Shown here piece by piece: positions 23,249 to 33,068 of a DNA stretch of 64,000 nucleotides (position 1 is its first letter; every line of letters starts with the position of its first letter). The notes under the pieces were generated by a model, which did no database searches, was not told the DNA's origin, and was given only the letters and a program-made list of their open reading frames with translations. Made by a program: the position numbers and the translations under genes. Origin of the DNA: Suilimivivens sp963618065 (GTDB lineage Bacteria > Bacillota > Clostridia > Lachnospirales > Lachnospiraceae); the NCBI GenBank assembly GCA_963618065.1, contig CAVERH010000011.1, forward strand, positions 1 through 64,000, given 5' to 3'.

Positions 23249-24835
23249 ATGAAATTATTGGATCTTGTAATTGTAGATGATGAACCGATCTTATTAAAGG
23301 GTCTGTTAAAGACCTACGACTGGGATCAGATGGGATTCCAGGTGGTTGGTACGGCATTAAGCGGCGAGCAGGCGATAGACGTGATTCGTGAGAAAAAGCC
23401 CGACGTGGTGCTGACCGATATCCGGATGAAACAGATGACCGGATTACAGATGATGGATACGATACGGCAGACAGATAAGGAGTGCCTGTTTGTCGTATTA
23501 AGTGCGTACCGGGATTTTGAGTATGCGAAGGAGGCATGCGATCTCGGTGCGTTTGCTTATCTATTAAAGCCGATTGAGGATGAAAAGCTGCAGGAAACCA
23601 TGCAGAATGCATACCGCACCTGCATGGAGAAGCGGACAAAGGAAGAACGCATGGAAAACTGGGAAAATCTGGTGAAGAAGGATGCGACGAGCTTCCTGCA
23701 GGTCATTGTACAGAAGTATCTGCTCAAGCAGATTTCCTTTGATAAGCTGACCGAGGTGTTTGAGACCGTGGATCAGCCGCTTCAAAAGGAAGACCGCTTT
23801 ATCACAGTGAACGCAGACATTGATCTGGCCTATAAGATTACGAATACCCTGGAATATGAGGCAGCACGGTTTGCCCTGAATTCCTTTCTGGAAGAAAAGC
23901 TGCGTGAAAGGTTTGCTTTTTTTAGTCTGCAGGGACAGGGAGAGACTCATGCTTACCTGATCCGCACGAAGGAAAATGTAACGGTGCTTGCCCTGAAGCA
24001 TCTATTGGAGGAAGCAAAGGAGGAATTGAAAAGTCCCATCATTGCGTCCATATCCAAGCCGTATAAGGGACTTCCGGGAATCCGGAAAAGCTATGATGAG
24101 GCCTGTGAGCTGTTTGCCATGGCAGGTGAAGCCGCTTCCGGTTCGTTTACCATTTATATGGAAAGTGCTTCACGGTATACCAAAGACCCTTCAGCACCCG
24201 AGGAGCAGCAGATCACAAATGCACTTCGTAAGAACGATGAAAAGGCCTTGAAGGAAGCCTTTGTACATTTCTTATACACATTGCCTGCGCAGGAAGAGAT
24301 GCAGCGCCAGAGGCTCCATACGGTCATGCTTGATACCGAGGTTTTCTTAGAGGAGAGCTATGGCATGTCGGAGGATCTGAAAAAGCAGTTTCAGAATTAC
24401 TATTCCAATATGCAGAATTTAAGCGCCTCAAAGGAAGTGGATGTGAGCTATAAGATTCTGCGCCGGGCTGTCGAGGAGCGAAAGAGCTATGCGGAAAGCC
24501 ATGAGGTAAAGGGCAGCCGGGAATATATGGCAGAAGCTATGGCTTATATTGATGAGCATTTACAGGAAGAGGATCTTTCGATTGTGGCGGTTGCCATGCA
24601 TGTCTACTTAAATCCGGTCTACTTTGGAAGAGTATTTAAGGAAAGCCAGCAGATGTCCTTCAAAAAATACCTGCTGCAATGCCGGATGGAAAAGGCCAAG
24701 AAGCTTTTACAGAATGGAAATGAAAGCATCGGAGGAATCTGTGAACAGATCGGAATCAGTAATCCTTCTTACTTTTCCCATCTGTTCAAGGAATACACCG
24801 GAAAGCTCCCCACCGAATATAAGAAGGAATGGTAG
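23249..24835 (+). CDS. Response regulator with AraC output domain (YesN type)
   Basis: A 528-residue regulator. The receiver domain (1-120) has DDEP acidic residues and the phosphoacceptor Asp in VLTDIRM (about 56). A long middle region follows, and an AraC double helix-turn-helix fills about 425-528 (LSIVAVAMHVYLNPVYFGRV and IGGICEQIGISNPSYFSHLF). This matches YesN-type regulators that control sugar transport genes in Firmicutes. The sensor kinase gene follows 30 bases later, and the ABC transporter genes lie downstream, so the transporter and perhaps the GH13 gene are the likely targets. Ligand unknown. Confidence 0.92.
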   Translation: MKLLDLVIVDDEPILLKGLLKTYDWDQMGFQVVGTALSGEQAIDVIREKKPDVVLTDIRMKQMTGLQMMDTIRQTDKECLFVVLSAYRDFEYAKEACDLGAFAYLLKPIEDEKLQETMQNAYRTCMEKRTKEERMENWENLVKKDATSFLQVIVQKYLLKQISFDKLTEVFETVDQPLQKEDRFITVNADIDLAYKITNTLEYEAARFALNSFLEEKLRERFAFFSLQGQGETHAYLIRTKENVTVLALKHLLEEAKEELKSPIIASISKPYKGLPGIRKSYDEACELFAMAGEAASGSFTIYMESASRYTKDPSAPEEQQITNALRKNDEKALKEAFVHFLYTLPAQEEMQRQRLHTVMLDTEVFLEESYGMSEDLKKQFQNYYSNMQNLSASKEVDVSYKILRRAVEERKSYAESHEVKGSREYMAEAMAYIDEHLQEEDLSIVAVAMHVYLNPVYFGRVFKESQQMSFKKYLLQCRMEKAKKLLQNGNESIGGICEQIGISNPSYFSHLFKEYTGKLPTEYKKEW

Positions 24836-24865
24836 TCTTTTAGAAGGGTTACAAGAATTCAGCAT

Positions 24866-26653
24866 ATGAAAATAAAGAAAACAACCTCCGGAATTCAAAG
24901 AAAATATCTGAAATATACGATCGGACTTCTTCTGCTTGCCCTGTTTTTGTCAAGCGTGGGAGTCTGGTTTTATATGCGCAATACCATGACGGGAATCGTC
25001 ACGGATAAATACACCTTTATGAATGAAAAGACCGGGATTTCACTCGATACACTGTATCAGAAAACCGAGAAGGTGACAGAAGAATGCATCCTGAACGATC
25101 AGGTACAGCAGAGTCTTAAGGCAAAGCCCATGGAAGAGGTGGCGCGTAACTCCTTAAGTAAATACTTTGCCTATATTGATCTTGACCATGTTTCGGAATA
25201 CTGCTACGTGGATAATAAGAAGAATCTGTATACCCGTTCCTACTCAAAGATTCCCTATCAGTATTTTGAGGACAGCCTGCTGGTAGAACGGCTTGGGGAT
25301 TCCTATGCCGATACCAGATGGTTTGTGACGGAGGATTATCTGTTTGGAACCGGCGAAGAGGCGCTGTTTATCGGACGTAAGGTGCACAGCCTGAATTATG
25401 CGCATGAGCCGGGGTATCTGTTTTTAAAAATGGATTCGGAGTTTTTGCGCAGTCTCCTCACGGAGGAAGAGGATCTGACTGAGGAGGCGGCGATCGGTAT
25501 TATGGATCCACAGGGAAGGATCTGTGCGTACTGGTATCCGGAAGGCTTCACTTTATCTGCAGAACAGGAGACTGTTCTGGCAGACTATGCAAAGCAGGAG
25601 GGGGCGGGCTCTATTGTAGAAAATGAGAAAATAAGCGGCGGCGTGTTATCCGTTTATAAGCAGGAAAAGTGTGGCTTTTCGGTTTTTACCCTTGTGCCGG
25701 AGAAGGTATTAAGTGCCGGATTTGTAAAGGTATTCTGGGTATTGTTTGCAATTTATCTACTGGTAATTGCTATCGCGGTGGTATTAAGTATTTATTTCTC
25801 CAACAAATTCACGAAGCCCATTAAGGAGCTGAATCGAGCCATGACGGAATTTAACGGAGAGGATTTCAGCAGACAGATCCATCTGAATACCAATACCGAG
25901 CTTGACCAGATCGGAAATGCCTATAATAAGATGCTTTCCAATATCAAAGAACTGTTAGAGGAGATCAAAACCCAGCAGAAGGAGCTTCGTACCAGTGAAT
26001 TAAATATGCTGATCAGCCAGATCAATCCGCATTTTCTGTATAATACGCTGGACACGATTTACATGCTGGCGAGAATTAATAAAGAAGAAACCACGATGAA
26101 TATGATCCAGGCTCTGTCCAAGTATCTGCGGCTTTCCTTAAGCAAGGGAAGCGAGATCGTTACAGTGGGGGATGAGCTGGAAAATGTGAAGAGCTATCTG
26201 CAGATCCAGCAGATCCGGAATGAAAATCTGTTTACCTATACGGTAGACTGTGAAGTGAATCCGGAAGAGACATGGGTGTTAAAGCTGATTTTACAGCCTC
26301 TTGTGGAAAATTCGATTAAGTATGGCTTCTGTGAAATTTATGAGGGCGGTCAGATTCGGATTCATATCTATAAGCAGGATGGAAAGCTGATTCTTACCGT
26401 TTATAACAGTGGGACACCCATTGCAGGAGATATGGCAGAAAAGATTAATGCTTTGAACGGCAGGCCCTTATCGGAAGCCAGAAAGCTGTTTCCGAAGAAT
26501 GCGAAAAACGGCTACGGGGTGAGCAATGTACTGACGAGACTCCGGCTGAAATATGGAGAAGGGGTACGTTTTACTTACCGGGCAGAAGCGGATGGAACAA
26601 CCTGTACGATCGAGATTCCGGGGGAAGGAGAACAGCATGAAGAGAATTTATAG
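24866..26653 (+). CDS. Sensor histidine kinase (YesM type)
   Basis: A 595-residue membrane kinase. The first membrane segment is about 15-35 and the second about 285-310, bracketing an extracytoplasmic sensing domain of roughly 250 residues. HAMP follows (about 311-365), then the His_kinase domain with the phosphorylated His in SQINPHFLYNT (near 390) and an HATPase domain with LVENSIKYGF and GYGVSNV. It pairs with the preceding response regulator. Its 3' end overlaps the start of a solute-binding lipoprotein gene by 17 bases, suggesting that lipoprotein takes part in signalling. Confidence 0.92.
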   Translation: MKIKKTTSGIQRKYLKYTIGLLLLALFLSSVGVWFYMRNTMTGIVTDKYTFMNEKTGISLDTLYQKTEKVTEECILNDQVQQSLKAKPMEEVARNSLSKYFAYIDLDHVSEYCYVDNKKNLYTRSYSKIPYQYFEDSLLVERLGDSYADTRWFVTEDYLFGTGEEALFIGRKVHSLNYAHEPGYLFLKMDSEFLRSLLTEEEDLTEEAAIGIMDPQGRICAYWYPEGFTLSAEQETVLADYAKQEGAGSIVENEKISGGVLSVYKQEKCGFSVFTLVPEKVLSAGFVKVFWVLFAIYLLVIAIAVVLSIYFSNKFTKPIKELNRAMTEFNGEDFSRQIHLNTNTELDQIGNAYNKMLSNIKELLEEIKTQQKELRTSELNMLISQINPHFLYNTLDTIYMLARINKEETTMNMIQALSKYLRLSLSKGSEIVTVGDELENVKSYLQIQQIRNENLFTYTVDCEVNPEETWVLKLILQPLVENSIKYGFCEIYEGGQIRIHIYKQDGKLILTVYNSGTPIAGDMAEKINALNGRPLSEARKLFPKNAKNGYGVSNVLTRLRLKYGEGVRFTYRAEADGTTCTIEIPGEGEQHEENL

Positions 26654-27938
26654 AAAATTCAGGAAAGGTATGGCGTTCTTTCTTCTGATGCTTCTATGCG
26701 GCATGGTAGTTTCGGGCTGTGCCGGGACGGAGAGTGAAAGCACCGTTGAGGAAGAAAACAATGTGATTTCCATTCCGATTATTTTTACAGTAGATCCGAC
26801 GACGGGCAGGAAAAACAATCAGGAGCTTGCCGATGCATTTAATGAAGCCTATGCGGGGCAGTATTATCTCGATGTGGAATGGGTACTTGAAACGGAAGAG
26901 GAATACCGGCAGAATCTCAGAAGAATGAATGCAACGGACAGTCTGCCTGCGATTATTTATGATGTATGTACGGTTCCGTCCTTCTACATCATGATGGTGG
27001 AAGAGGGGAGGATTGAAGATCTGACGCCTTATCTGGAGGAGGATCCATCCTGGAAGAATATGATTGAGCCATTTGTACTGCAGGGAAGTACCTATACGGA
27101 TGGTAAGGTATATTTGGGACCAATCAGCACATCGGCATTTACCTGCTCCGGAATGTTCTGGAATGAGGAGTTGTTTACCCAGGCAGGAATTGACCACTTC
27201 CCGGAAACCTGGGAAGAATTCTGGGAATGCTGCGATACCTTAAAGGAGCATGGAATCACGCCGCTTGCCCTGCATACGGAGGGAACCGGTTGGGCGCCTA
27301 TGCTGATTGCAACCGCAGCGGTGGCAGAAAGCGAAGAGGGTGCAGACTTTATGCGGCAGATGCTGCCGAAAAGCTATGAGAATGAAAGCGGTCTGTATCT
27401 TGCTCGGGTGTTGGAAAGGCTGTTTTCCTATACAACAGAGGATGCGCTTCATGCGGATTATGATGTGGCGTATACGAATTTCTTTTCCGGAAAGGCAGCC
27501 ATGATTCCGAACGGGTATTGGATGATCGATCAGATTCCTGAAAACTGGGGAGATGAGGTGCGGTTTTCTTCCTTCCCGGAGAAGACACTGGTGGCATCCC
27601 CCGAAACCTTTGGCTGGGCAGTGATTTCCGGCTATTCCGATGAAGTAAAGGAAGCAGCGGTGGAATTTTTGAAGTTCCGTACGGCATATAATGAACAGGA
27701 GAAGGAAACGTTGTTTGGGCAGGAGCTTTCCGGAAAGCCCCGGGTATTAAAGGATTATCTGAAGGCTTTTTCGGGAGCACAGCAGATTGTCCCCAACTAT
27801 CAGGTAAAGTGGAATTCCATTTTACAGGAAGAGACACTGGGAGTGGCCCTGCCGCTTCTTGCCGAGCAGAAGATCACACCACAGGATTTTGTAAGGATGG
27901 CTGATGAAAGTGTACAGGAGTTTGAGGACGAGCAGTAA
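26637..27938 (+). CDS. Sugar-binding lipoprotein coupled to the two-component system
   Basis: A 433-residue extracellular solute-binding protein of the CUT1 type. The N-terminus is a lipoprotein signal with lipobox VSGC (Cys near 28). The fold-typical segments TFAWAV-like ETFGWAVISGYS and AAMIPNGYWMIDQ are visible. ATG 26637 with GGGGGAAGGAG is chosen over the longer frame at 26553. It overlaps the kinase gene and is separated by a 140-base gap from a second binding protein, so it may be the ligand-presenting partner of the kinase rather than the transport receptor. Ligand not readable from sequence. Confidence 0.85.
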   Translation: MKRIYRKFRKGMAFFLLMLLCGMVVSGCAGTESESTVEEENNVISIPIIFTVDPTTGRKNNQELADAFNEAYAGQYYLDVEWVLETEEEYRQNLRRMNATDSLPAIIYDVCTVPSFYIMMVEEGRIEDLTPYLEEDPSWKNMIEPFVLQGSTYTDGKVYLGPISTSAFTCSGMFWNEELFTQAGIDHFPETWEEFWECCDTLKEHGITPLALHTEGTGWAPMLIATAAVAESEEGADFMRQMLPKSYENESGLYLARVLERLFSYTTEDALHADYDVAYTNFFSGKAAMIPNGYWMIDQIPENWGDEVRFSSFPEKTLVASPETFGWAVISGYSDEVKEAAVEFLKFRTAYNEQEKETLFGQELSGKPRVLKDYLKAFSGAQQIVPNYQVKWNSILQEETLGVALPLLAEQKITPQDFVRMADESVQEFEDEQ

Positions 27939-28078
27939 AAGCCTCAGGTTTATTTTTTTGCATTTGAGGTTGAATAATTGATAATGAATTTTCACATTTT
28001 TTGATAAGATGAGTACAGCAAAACAAAGAAACGCACTTTTATGAAGGTGCGTAGTATAAAAGAAATGGGAGGATTTCT

Positions 28079-29473
28079 ATGAAAAATGTAAAACGATGGC
28101 TTGCCCTTGGAATGGCAGCAATAATGACAGCAGGTGTACTTGCAGGATGCGGAAGCACTTCTAATGACCAGACAACAAGTGACAGCACAACGACAGAAAC
28201 AACTGAAACAACCGAAGCAGCTGATACTGCAGATGCTTCCGAAGGTGAAGCGGCAACAAGCACCGGAGCAGGATCTGTATATTATCTGAACTTTAAACCG
28301 GAGCAGGATGAGCAGTGGCAGGCACTGGCAAAGGCTTACACCGAAGAGACCGGAGTACCGGTTACCGTTGTAACAGCTGCTTCCGGAAATTATGAAACGA
28401 CTCTGATGAGTGAAATGGGAAAGAGCGGAGCACCGACCCTGTTCCAGGTAAACGGACCGGTTGGACTTGCAAACTGGAAGGATTACTGCTATGACCTTTC
28501 CGGATCCGCTGTATACGGCGAACTGACCAGCGAGGATTTCGCATTAAAGGATGGCGACGCAGTATCCGGTATCGCATACGTAATTGAATCCTACGGACTG
28601 ATCTGCAACAAGACCTTACTTGCAGATGCCGGTTATACTATCGACGATATTAAGTCCTTTGCAGATTTAAAGAAGGTTGCGGAAGATATCACAAGCCGTT
28701 CTTCCGAGCTTGGATTCGCAGCATTTACCTCCGCAGGTATGGACGGCTCTTCCGACTGGAGATTCAAGACTCATCTTGCAAACCTTCCGATCTACTTTGA
28801 GTATAAGGAAGACGGTATCGGATCTACTCCTGCCATCAAAGGAACCTACCTTGATGCATACCGTAATATCTGGGATCTGTATGTAAATAACAGCACCTGC
28901 AGTGGCAAGGAGCTTGCAGCAAAGACAGGTGATGATTCCAGAAATGAGTTCTTAAATAAGCAGGCCGTATTCTTCCAGAATGGTTCCTGGGAATATGGAA
29001 ACCTGGTTGGCGACGGCAAGTTTGCTGATGATGACCTTGCGATGATCCCGATCTACATCGGTGTTGGTGATGAAGCAAATCAGGGGCTTTGTACCGGTAC
29101 AGAAAACTACTGGTGTGTAAATAAGGAAGCTTCTGAGGATGACATTCAGGCAACACTTGACTTTATGTACTGGTGTGTAACCTCCGACAAGGGAACTACT
29201 TCCATGTCTGATGAAATGGGATTTGTTATTCCTTTCAAGAGCGCAAAGGAATCTCCGAACTTATTTGTAAAGCAGGACAGTGAATATACCGCAGCCGGCA
29301 AGACACCGGTATCATGGAACTTCACAACCATGCCTTCTGAGGAATGGAAGAATGGTGTCGGAGCTGCATTAACCGCTTATGCAGCAGATGAAACAGACGC
29401 AAACTGGGATGCAGTTGTAAGTGCATTCGTAGATGGATGGGCAACCGAATATGAGCTTGCCAATCAGCAGTAA
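28079..29473 (+). CDS. Sugar ABC transporter solute-binding lipoprotein
   Basis: A 464-residue CUT1 solute-binding lipoprotein with lipobox LAGC (Cys near 24), followed by a Thr/Ser/Glu-rich linker (about 28-62) that tethers the binding domain to the membrane surface. It delivers an oligosaccharide to the two permeases encoded next. GGGAGG precedes the ATG, and an ACGCAC/GTGCGT hairpin lies in the leader (about 28031-28052). A strong hairpin after the stop separates it from the permeases, a common device for making more binding protein than permease. No ATPase gene is present here, so a shared MsmK-type ATPase is likely. Confidence 0.9.
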   Translation: MKNVKRWLALGMAAIMTAGVLAGCGSTSNDQTTSDSTTTETTETTEAADTADASEGEAATSTGAGSVYYLNFKPEQDEQWQALAKAYTEETGVPVTVVTAASGNYETTLMSEMGKSGAPTLFQVNGPVGLANWKDYCYDLSGSAVYGELTSEDFALKDGDAVSGIAYVIESYGLICNKTLLADAGYTIDDIKSFADLKKVAEDITSRSSELGFAAFTSAGMDGSSDWRFKTHLANLPIYFEYKEDGIGSTPAIKGTYLDAYRNIWDLYVNNSTCSGKELAAKTGDDSRNEFLNKQAVFFQNGSWEYGNLVGDGKFADDDLAMIPIYIGVGDEANQGLCTGTENYWCVNKEASEDDIQATLDFMYWCVTSDKGTTSMSDEMGFVIPFKSAKESPNLFVKQDSEYTAAGKTPVSWNFTTMPSEEWKNGVGAALTAYAADETDANWDAVVSAFVDGWATEYELANQQ

Positions 29474-29485
29474 GTAAAAGAACCG

Positions 29486-29519
29486 GAATGGGCAGGCAGA
29501 AAACACTGTCTGCCCATTC
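29486..29519 (+). terminator. Intercistronic hairpin after the solute-binding protein gene
   Basis: GAATGGGCAGGCAG (29486-29499) pairs with CTGTCTGCCCATTC (29506-29519), with one mismatch. It is followed by only a short T stretch, so it probably attenuates or stabilises mRNA rather than stopping all transcription. Confidence 0.65.
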
Positions 29520-29596
29520 TTCATGTAGAACACTTGGTGAAGACGAGCCGAAGGAGAAGTCAGAGCTTAGTGACCGGGTAATAGGGAGGCTATGTT

Positions 29597-30448
29597 ATGG
29601 AGAAGGCAATAAAGAAACATGCAGTTATTTTTGTTCTGCCCACGCTGGCTGCATTTATCATCGGATTTATTGTTCCGTTTGTGGAGGGCTTATACTTATC
29701 CTTCTGTAAATTTACAACAGTAGGAAATGCGACGTGGGTAGGACTTGCGAATTACCGTGCAGCAATTACGGATACCTCTTTCCAGAGGGCGTTTGGATTT
29801 ACCGTATTGTTCGCCGTGGTATCCATTTTAAGTATTAATATTCTGGCATTTGCACTTGCCGTTTTACTGACACAGAAATTACACGGAACGAACATCTTCC
29901 GTACCGTGTTCTTTATGCCAAATCTCATCGGCGGTATCGTGCTCGGTTATATCTGGCAGATCCTGATTAACTGCGTGATGACGATTTTAGAGCAGCCCTT
30001 ACTTGCGTTAAATGCAACTGCAGGCTACTGGGGACTCATTATCCTGATGGGCTGGCAGCAGATTGGTTACATGATGATTATTTACATTGCCGGCTTACAG
30101 AACGTTCCGGATTCCTTAATTGAAGCAGCCGAAATTGACGGAGCAAACCGCCTGCAGACCTTATTTAAAATTAAAGTTCCCATGGTAATGTCTTCCATTA
30201 CCATTTGTATTTTCTTAACCTTAACGAATTCCTTTAAGCTGTTCGACCAGAACCTTGCGTTGACTGGAGGGGATCCGAACCATATGACCGATATGATGGC
30301 ACTGAATATTTACAATACCTTCTATGCACGCTCCGGTATGCAGTGGAAGGGTTACGGACAGGCGAAGGCAGTGATCTTCTGTGCACTGGTAATTTTCATT
30401 TCCCTGTTCCAGCTTAGAGCAACCAGATCGAGGGAGGTGCAGCAGTAA
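29597..30448 (+). CDS. Sugar ABC transporter permease, MalF/MsmF type
   Basis: A 283-residue inner-membrane permease with six predicted segments. The cytoplasmic EAA loop, EAAEIDGANRLQTLFKIKVP (about 175-194), is the docking site for the ATPase. It forms the channel with the next permease. GGGAGG lies just ahead of the ATG. Its stop and the next ATG are at the same point (30448), so the pair is translationally coupled. Confidence 0.92.
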   Translation: MEKAIKKHAVIFVLPTLAAFIIGFIVPFVEGLYLSFCKFTTVGNATWVGLANYRAAITDTSFQRAFGFTVLFAVVSILSINILAFALAVLLTQKLHGTNIFRTVFFMPNLIGGIVLGYIWQILINCVMTILEQPLLALNATAGYWGLIILMGWQQIGYMMIIYIAGLQNVPDSLIEAAEIDGANRLQTLFKIKVPMVMSSITICIFLTLTNSFKLFDQNLALTGGDPNHMTDMMALNIYNTFYARSGMQWKGYGQAKAVIFCALVIFISLFQLRATRSREVQQ

Positions 30449-31290
30449 TGAATACAAAGAAAAAGATCGGAAATGCCATATTAGTTGTGATTTTGACGAT
30501 TCTCTCCCTGTTGTGGATTTATCCCGTATTTATGATTTTGATCAATTCCCTGAAAAAGGAATCTGCCATCAGTACCGGAAGCGTTTTTCAGCTTCCCACC
30601 GCAGAAACCTTTGCAGGTTTGGAAAACTATATCAATGCCATTGAGTCCAAAGGCTTTTTGAACAGCTTGGGCTACAGCTTATTTATTACGATTACCTCTG
30701 TGGCTGCGATTCTGCTTTTCTGTTCCATGTGTGCATGGTACATCACCCGTGTAAAGGGCATCCTTTCGAAGGTACTTTATTTCCTGTTTGTCTTTTCAAT
30801 GGTAGTTCCTTTCCAGATGGTCATGTTTACCTTATCACAGACCGCAGATAAGCTTCACTTGAATACACCCTGGAATATCTGGGTGATCTATCTTGGATTC
30901 GGGGCAGGACTTGCAGTATTTATGTTCTGCGGATTTGTAAAGTCCATTCCGCTCGAGGTAGAAGAGGCTGCGCTGATCGATGGCTGCAACCCGATCCAGA
31001 CATTCTTTAAGATTGATATGCATATGCTGGCACCGACGATGATTTCCGTAGGAATTCTGGAAGCCATGTGGGTATGGAATGACTACCTGCTTCCGACACT
31101 GGTGCTGGATATTAAGAAATATAAGACGATCCCGATGCTCATCCAGTATTTCCGTGGAAGCTACGGAAGAGTTGAAATGGGACCGATGATGGCAAGTATT
31201 ATGTTAACCATCATCCCGATTATCATTGTTTATCTGTCCGGACAGAAATATATTATTAAAGGTGTGGCATCCGGAGCTGTAAAAGGATAA
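30448..31290 (+). CDS. Sugar ABC transporter permease, MalG/MsmG type
   Basis: A 280-residue permease with six predicted segments and the EAA loop EEAALIDGCNPIQTFFKI (about 171-188). It completes the CUT1 channel. AGGGAGG lies in the end of the previous gene. It is the last gene of the transport unit; a 680-base gene-free stretch follows, with no clear terminator at its start. Confidence 0.92.
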   Translation: MNTKKKIGNAILVVILTILSLLWIYPVFMILINSLKKESAISTGSVFQLPTAETFAGLENYINAIESKGFLNSLGYSLFITITSVAAILLFCSMCAWYITRVKGILSKVLYFLFVFSMVVPFQMVMFTLSQTADKLHLNTPWNIWVIYLGFGAGLAVFMFCGFVKSIPLEVEEAALIDGCNPIQTFFKIDMHMLAPTMISVGILEAMWVWNDYLLPTLVLDIKKYKTIPMLIQYFRGSYGRVEMGPMMASIMLTIIPIIIVYLSGQKYIIKGVASGAVKG

Positions 31291-31970
31291 TTTTCCCCTG
31301 AAAAGTAGATCTACTATGTTTCCGCAGAGTTCCTGATCGGCAAGTGACCAAGGCAGAGAAGCTGATCCCGGCAACCGATCGATTGAAGAGTATGAGAGGG
31401 ATATCTGGAAGAGCAGATCGTTTTAAGTCCTGAACGGTAGTATTTGAAGCTTATCTTTACTAGTGGAAGCCAGAAAAGGCACAGATAGGAGAGATCGTCG
31501 TATTTGTAACAAAAAACACACGATTGGTTCAGAAAAAGAAAAGTGTGTTTCAAATGTTATATGATAAAATGGAAAGGGGGTTAAGTTACATGAGTATCCT
31601 GAACCTGTCATTGCTTAACATCACGGTAAGACAGGTGTTCTAAGATTCTTTTGGAAGACGGATAAAATCAAAGCATGTAATCGAATGTGAAGAACAGCAT
31701 GCATAAAGCTCTTAGATTTCAGGGGAAGTGATCTTAGACCCTTTATCCAGGTTTGTTCTTAAGAGAATGGGAGATATCAGAGTTTACAACAATCTGAATT
31801 GATGGTAAAGTATACCTGATGACACGAATCACAAAAGTAGGGCGCGTATGCGGCAATTGCCAGGGAAAGCATGCAAGTCCTACTTTGTGTAGGTTTATCA
31901 TATCTATTCGGTGTTTATGAATCTTCATAAGAATTTCCGGATGAGCCGGAAGGATCAGAAAGAGTAAGTG
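31291..31970. other. 680-base gene-free stretch with possible structured RNA
   Basis: No convincing coding frame is seen on either strand. Notable structures are a possible H-type pseudoknot, GTTAAG (31580-31585) with CTTAAC (31614-31619) interlocked with ACCTGTC (31603-31609) and GACAGGT (31630-31636), and a hairpin AAAGTAGG/CCTACTTT (31834-31841, 31879-31886) enclosing GTATGC/GCATGC and a GGCAATTGCC palindrome. It could be a leader of the nucleotide-sugar genes, an independent small RNA, or gene debris. It lacks the tmRNA tag and RNase P signatures. Confidence 0.35.
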
Positions 31971-33068
31971 ATGCAGAAATTAGAGTTAAAAGGAACAACG
32001 ATATTTATTACGGGGGCTGCCGGATTCATCGGAGCCAATCTTGTAATGAAGCTTTTGAAAGAAGAGGCTCCGGCCAGAATTATCGGCATGGATAATCTGA
32101 ATGATTACTACGATGTCCGCATTAAAGAGTGGAGACTTGAACAAATTGCGAAGTTATCCAAAGAACATCCTGAAACGGAATGGATTTTTAAAAAAGGAGA
32201 TATTGCAGACCGGCAGAGCATCGAGGAGGTGTTTGCATCCTGTGAACCGCAGGTTATTGTGAACCTTGCCGCGCAGGCGGGAGTCCGGTATTCCATTACG
32301 AATCCGGATGCATATATTTCCTCCAACATGATTGGATTTTATAATATCTTGGAGGCGTGCCGTCATTCCTATGAGGATGGAAAACAGGGCGTTGCACACC
32401 TCGTATATGCTTCGTCTTCTTCCGTTTATGGTGGGAATGAGAAGGTGCCGTTTTCTACGGAGGATCCGGTGGATCATCCCGTTTCTCTGTATGCGGCAAC
32501 GAAGAAGTCGAATGAATTGTTTGCACATGCCTATAGTAAGTTATATAACATTCCTTCTACCGGCCTGCGGTTCTTTACCGTTTACGGACCGGCAGGAAGA
32601 CCGGATATGGCCTACTTTGGCTTTACGAATAAGCTTCTTCAGGGGAAAACGATCGAGATTTTTAACTATGGAAACTGCCGCAGGGATTTTACCTATGTGG
32701 ATGATATTGCGGAAGGAATCGTGCGTGTCATGAAGGGGGCGCCGGAGCGGGTAAACGGGGCAGACGGATTACCGGTTCCTCCGTATAAGGTGTATAATAT
32801 TGGAGGAGGACATCCGGAGAATCTGCTGGATTTTGTGGATATTCTGCAGCAGGAGCTGGTCGCAGCAGGAGTCCTTCCCGCAGATTATGATTTTGAGGCA
32901 CATAAGAAGCTTGTGCCGATGCAGCCGGGAGATGTGCCCGTGACCTATGCGGATACGAAGGCTTTGCAGGAGGACTTCGATTATTGCCCGAAGACGGACC
33001 TGCGGACCGGATTGAGAAATTTTGCACAGTGGTATCAGAAATTTTACAGTCAGGAGGAAAACAGATGA
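31971..33068 (+). CDS. NAD-dependent nucleotide-sugar epimerase (UDP-glucuronate 4-epimerase-like)
   Basis: About 365 residues, an extended short-chain dehydrogenase with GAAGFIG near the N-terminus, catalytic SSSSVYG and YAATKKSNE (Tyr-x3-Lys), and RFFTVYGPAGRPDMA, typical of UDP-glucuronate 4-epimerases. With the downstream UDP-glucose dehydrogenase it would make UDP-galacturonate for cell-surface polysaccharide. A GTG at 31968 directly precedes the chosen ATG. Its stop overlaps the next ATG (ATGA). Substrate is inferred from the motif and partner. Confidence 0.85.
   Translation: MQKLELKGTTIFITGAAGFIGANLVMKLLKEEAPARIIGMDNLNDYYDVRIKEWRLEQIAKLSKEHPETEWIFKKGDIADRQSIEEVFASCEPQVIVNLAAQAGVRYSITNPDAYISSNMIGFYNILEACRHSYEDGKQGVAHLVYASSSSVYGGNEKVPFSTEDPVDHPVSLYAATKKSNELFAHAYSKLYNIPSTGLRFFTVYGPAGRPDMAYFGFTNKLLQGKTIEIFNYGNCRRDFTYVDDIAEGIVRVMKGAPERVNGADGLPVPPYKVYNIGGGHPENLLDFVDILQQELVAAGVLPADYDFEAHKKLVPMQPGDVPVTYADTKALQEDFDYCPKTDLRTGLRNFAQWYQKFYSQEENR

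Noticed and set aside
31291..31970. tmRNA, RNase P RNA or c-di-GMP riboswitch
   Set aside because: No tag-peptide frame, no CCA end, no RNase P conserved core and no c-di-GMP aptamer consensus were seen.
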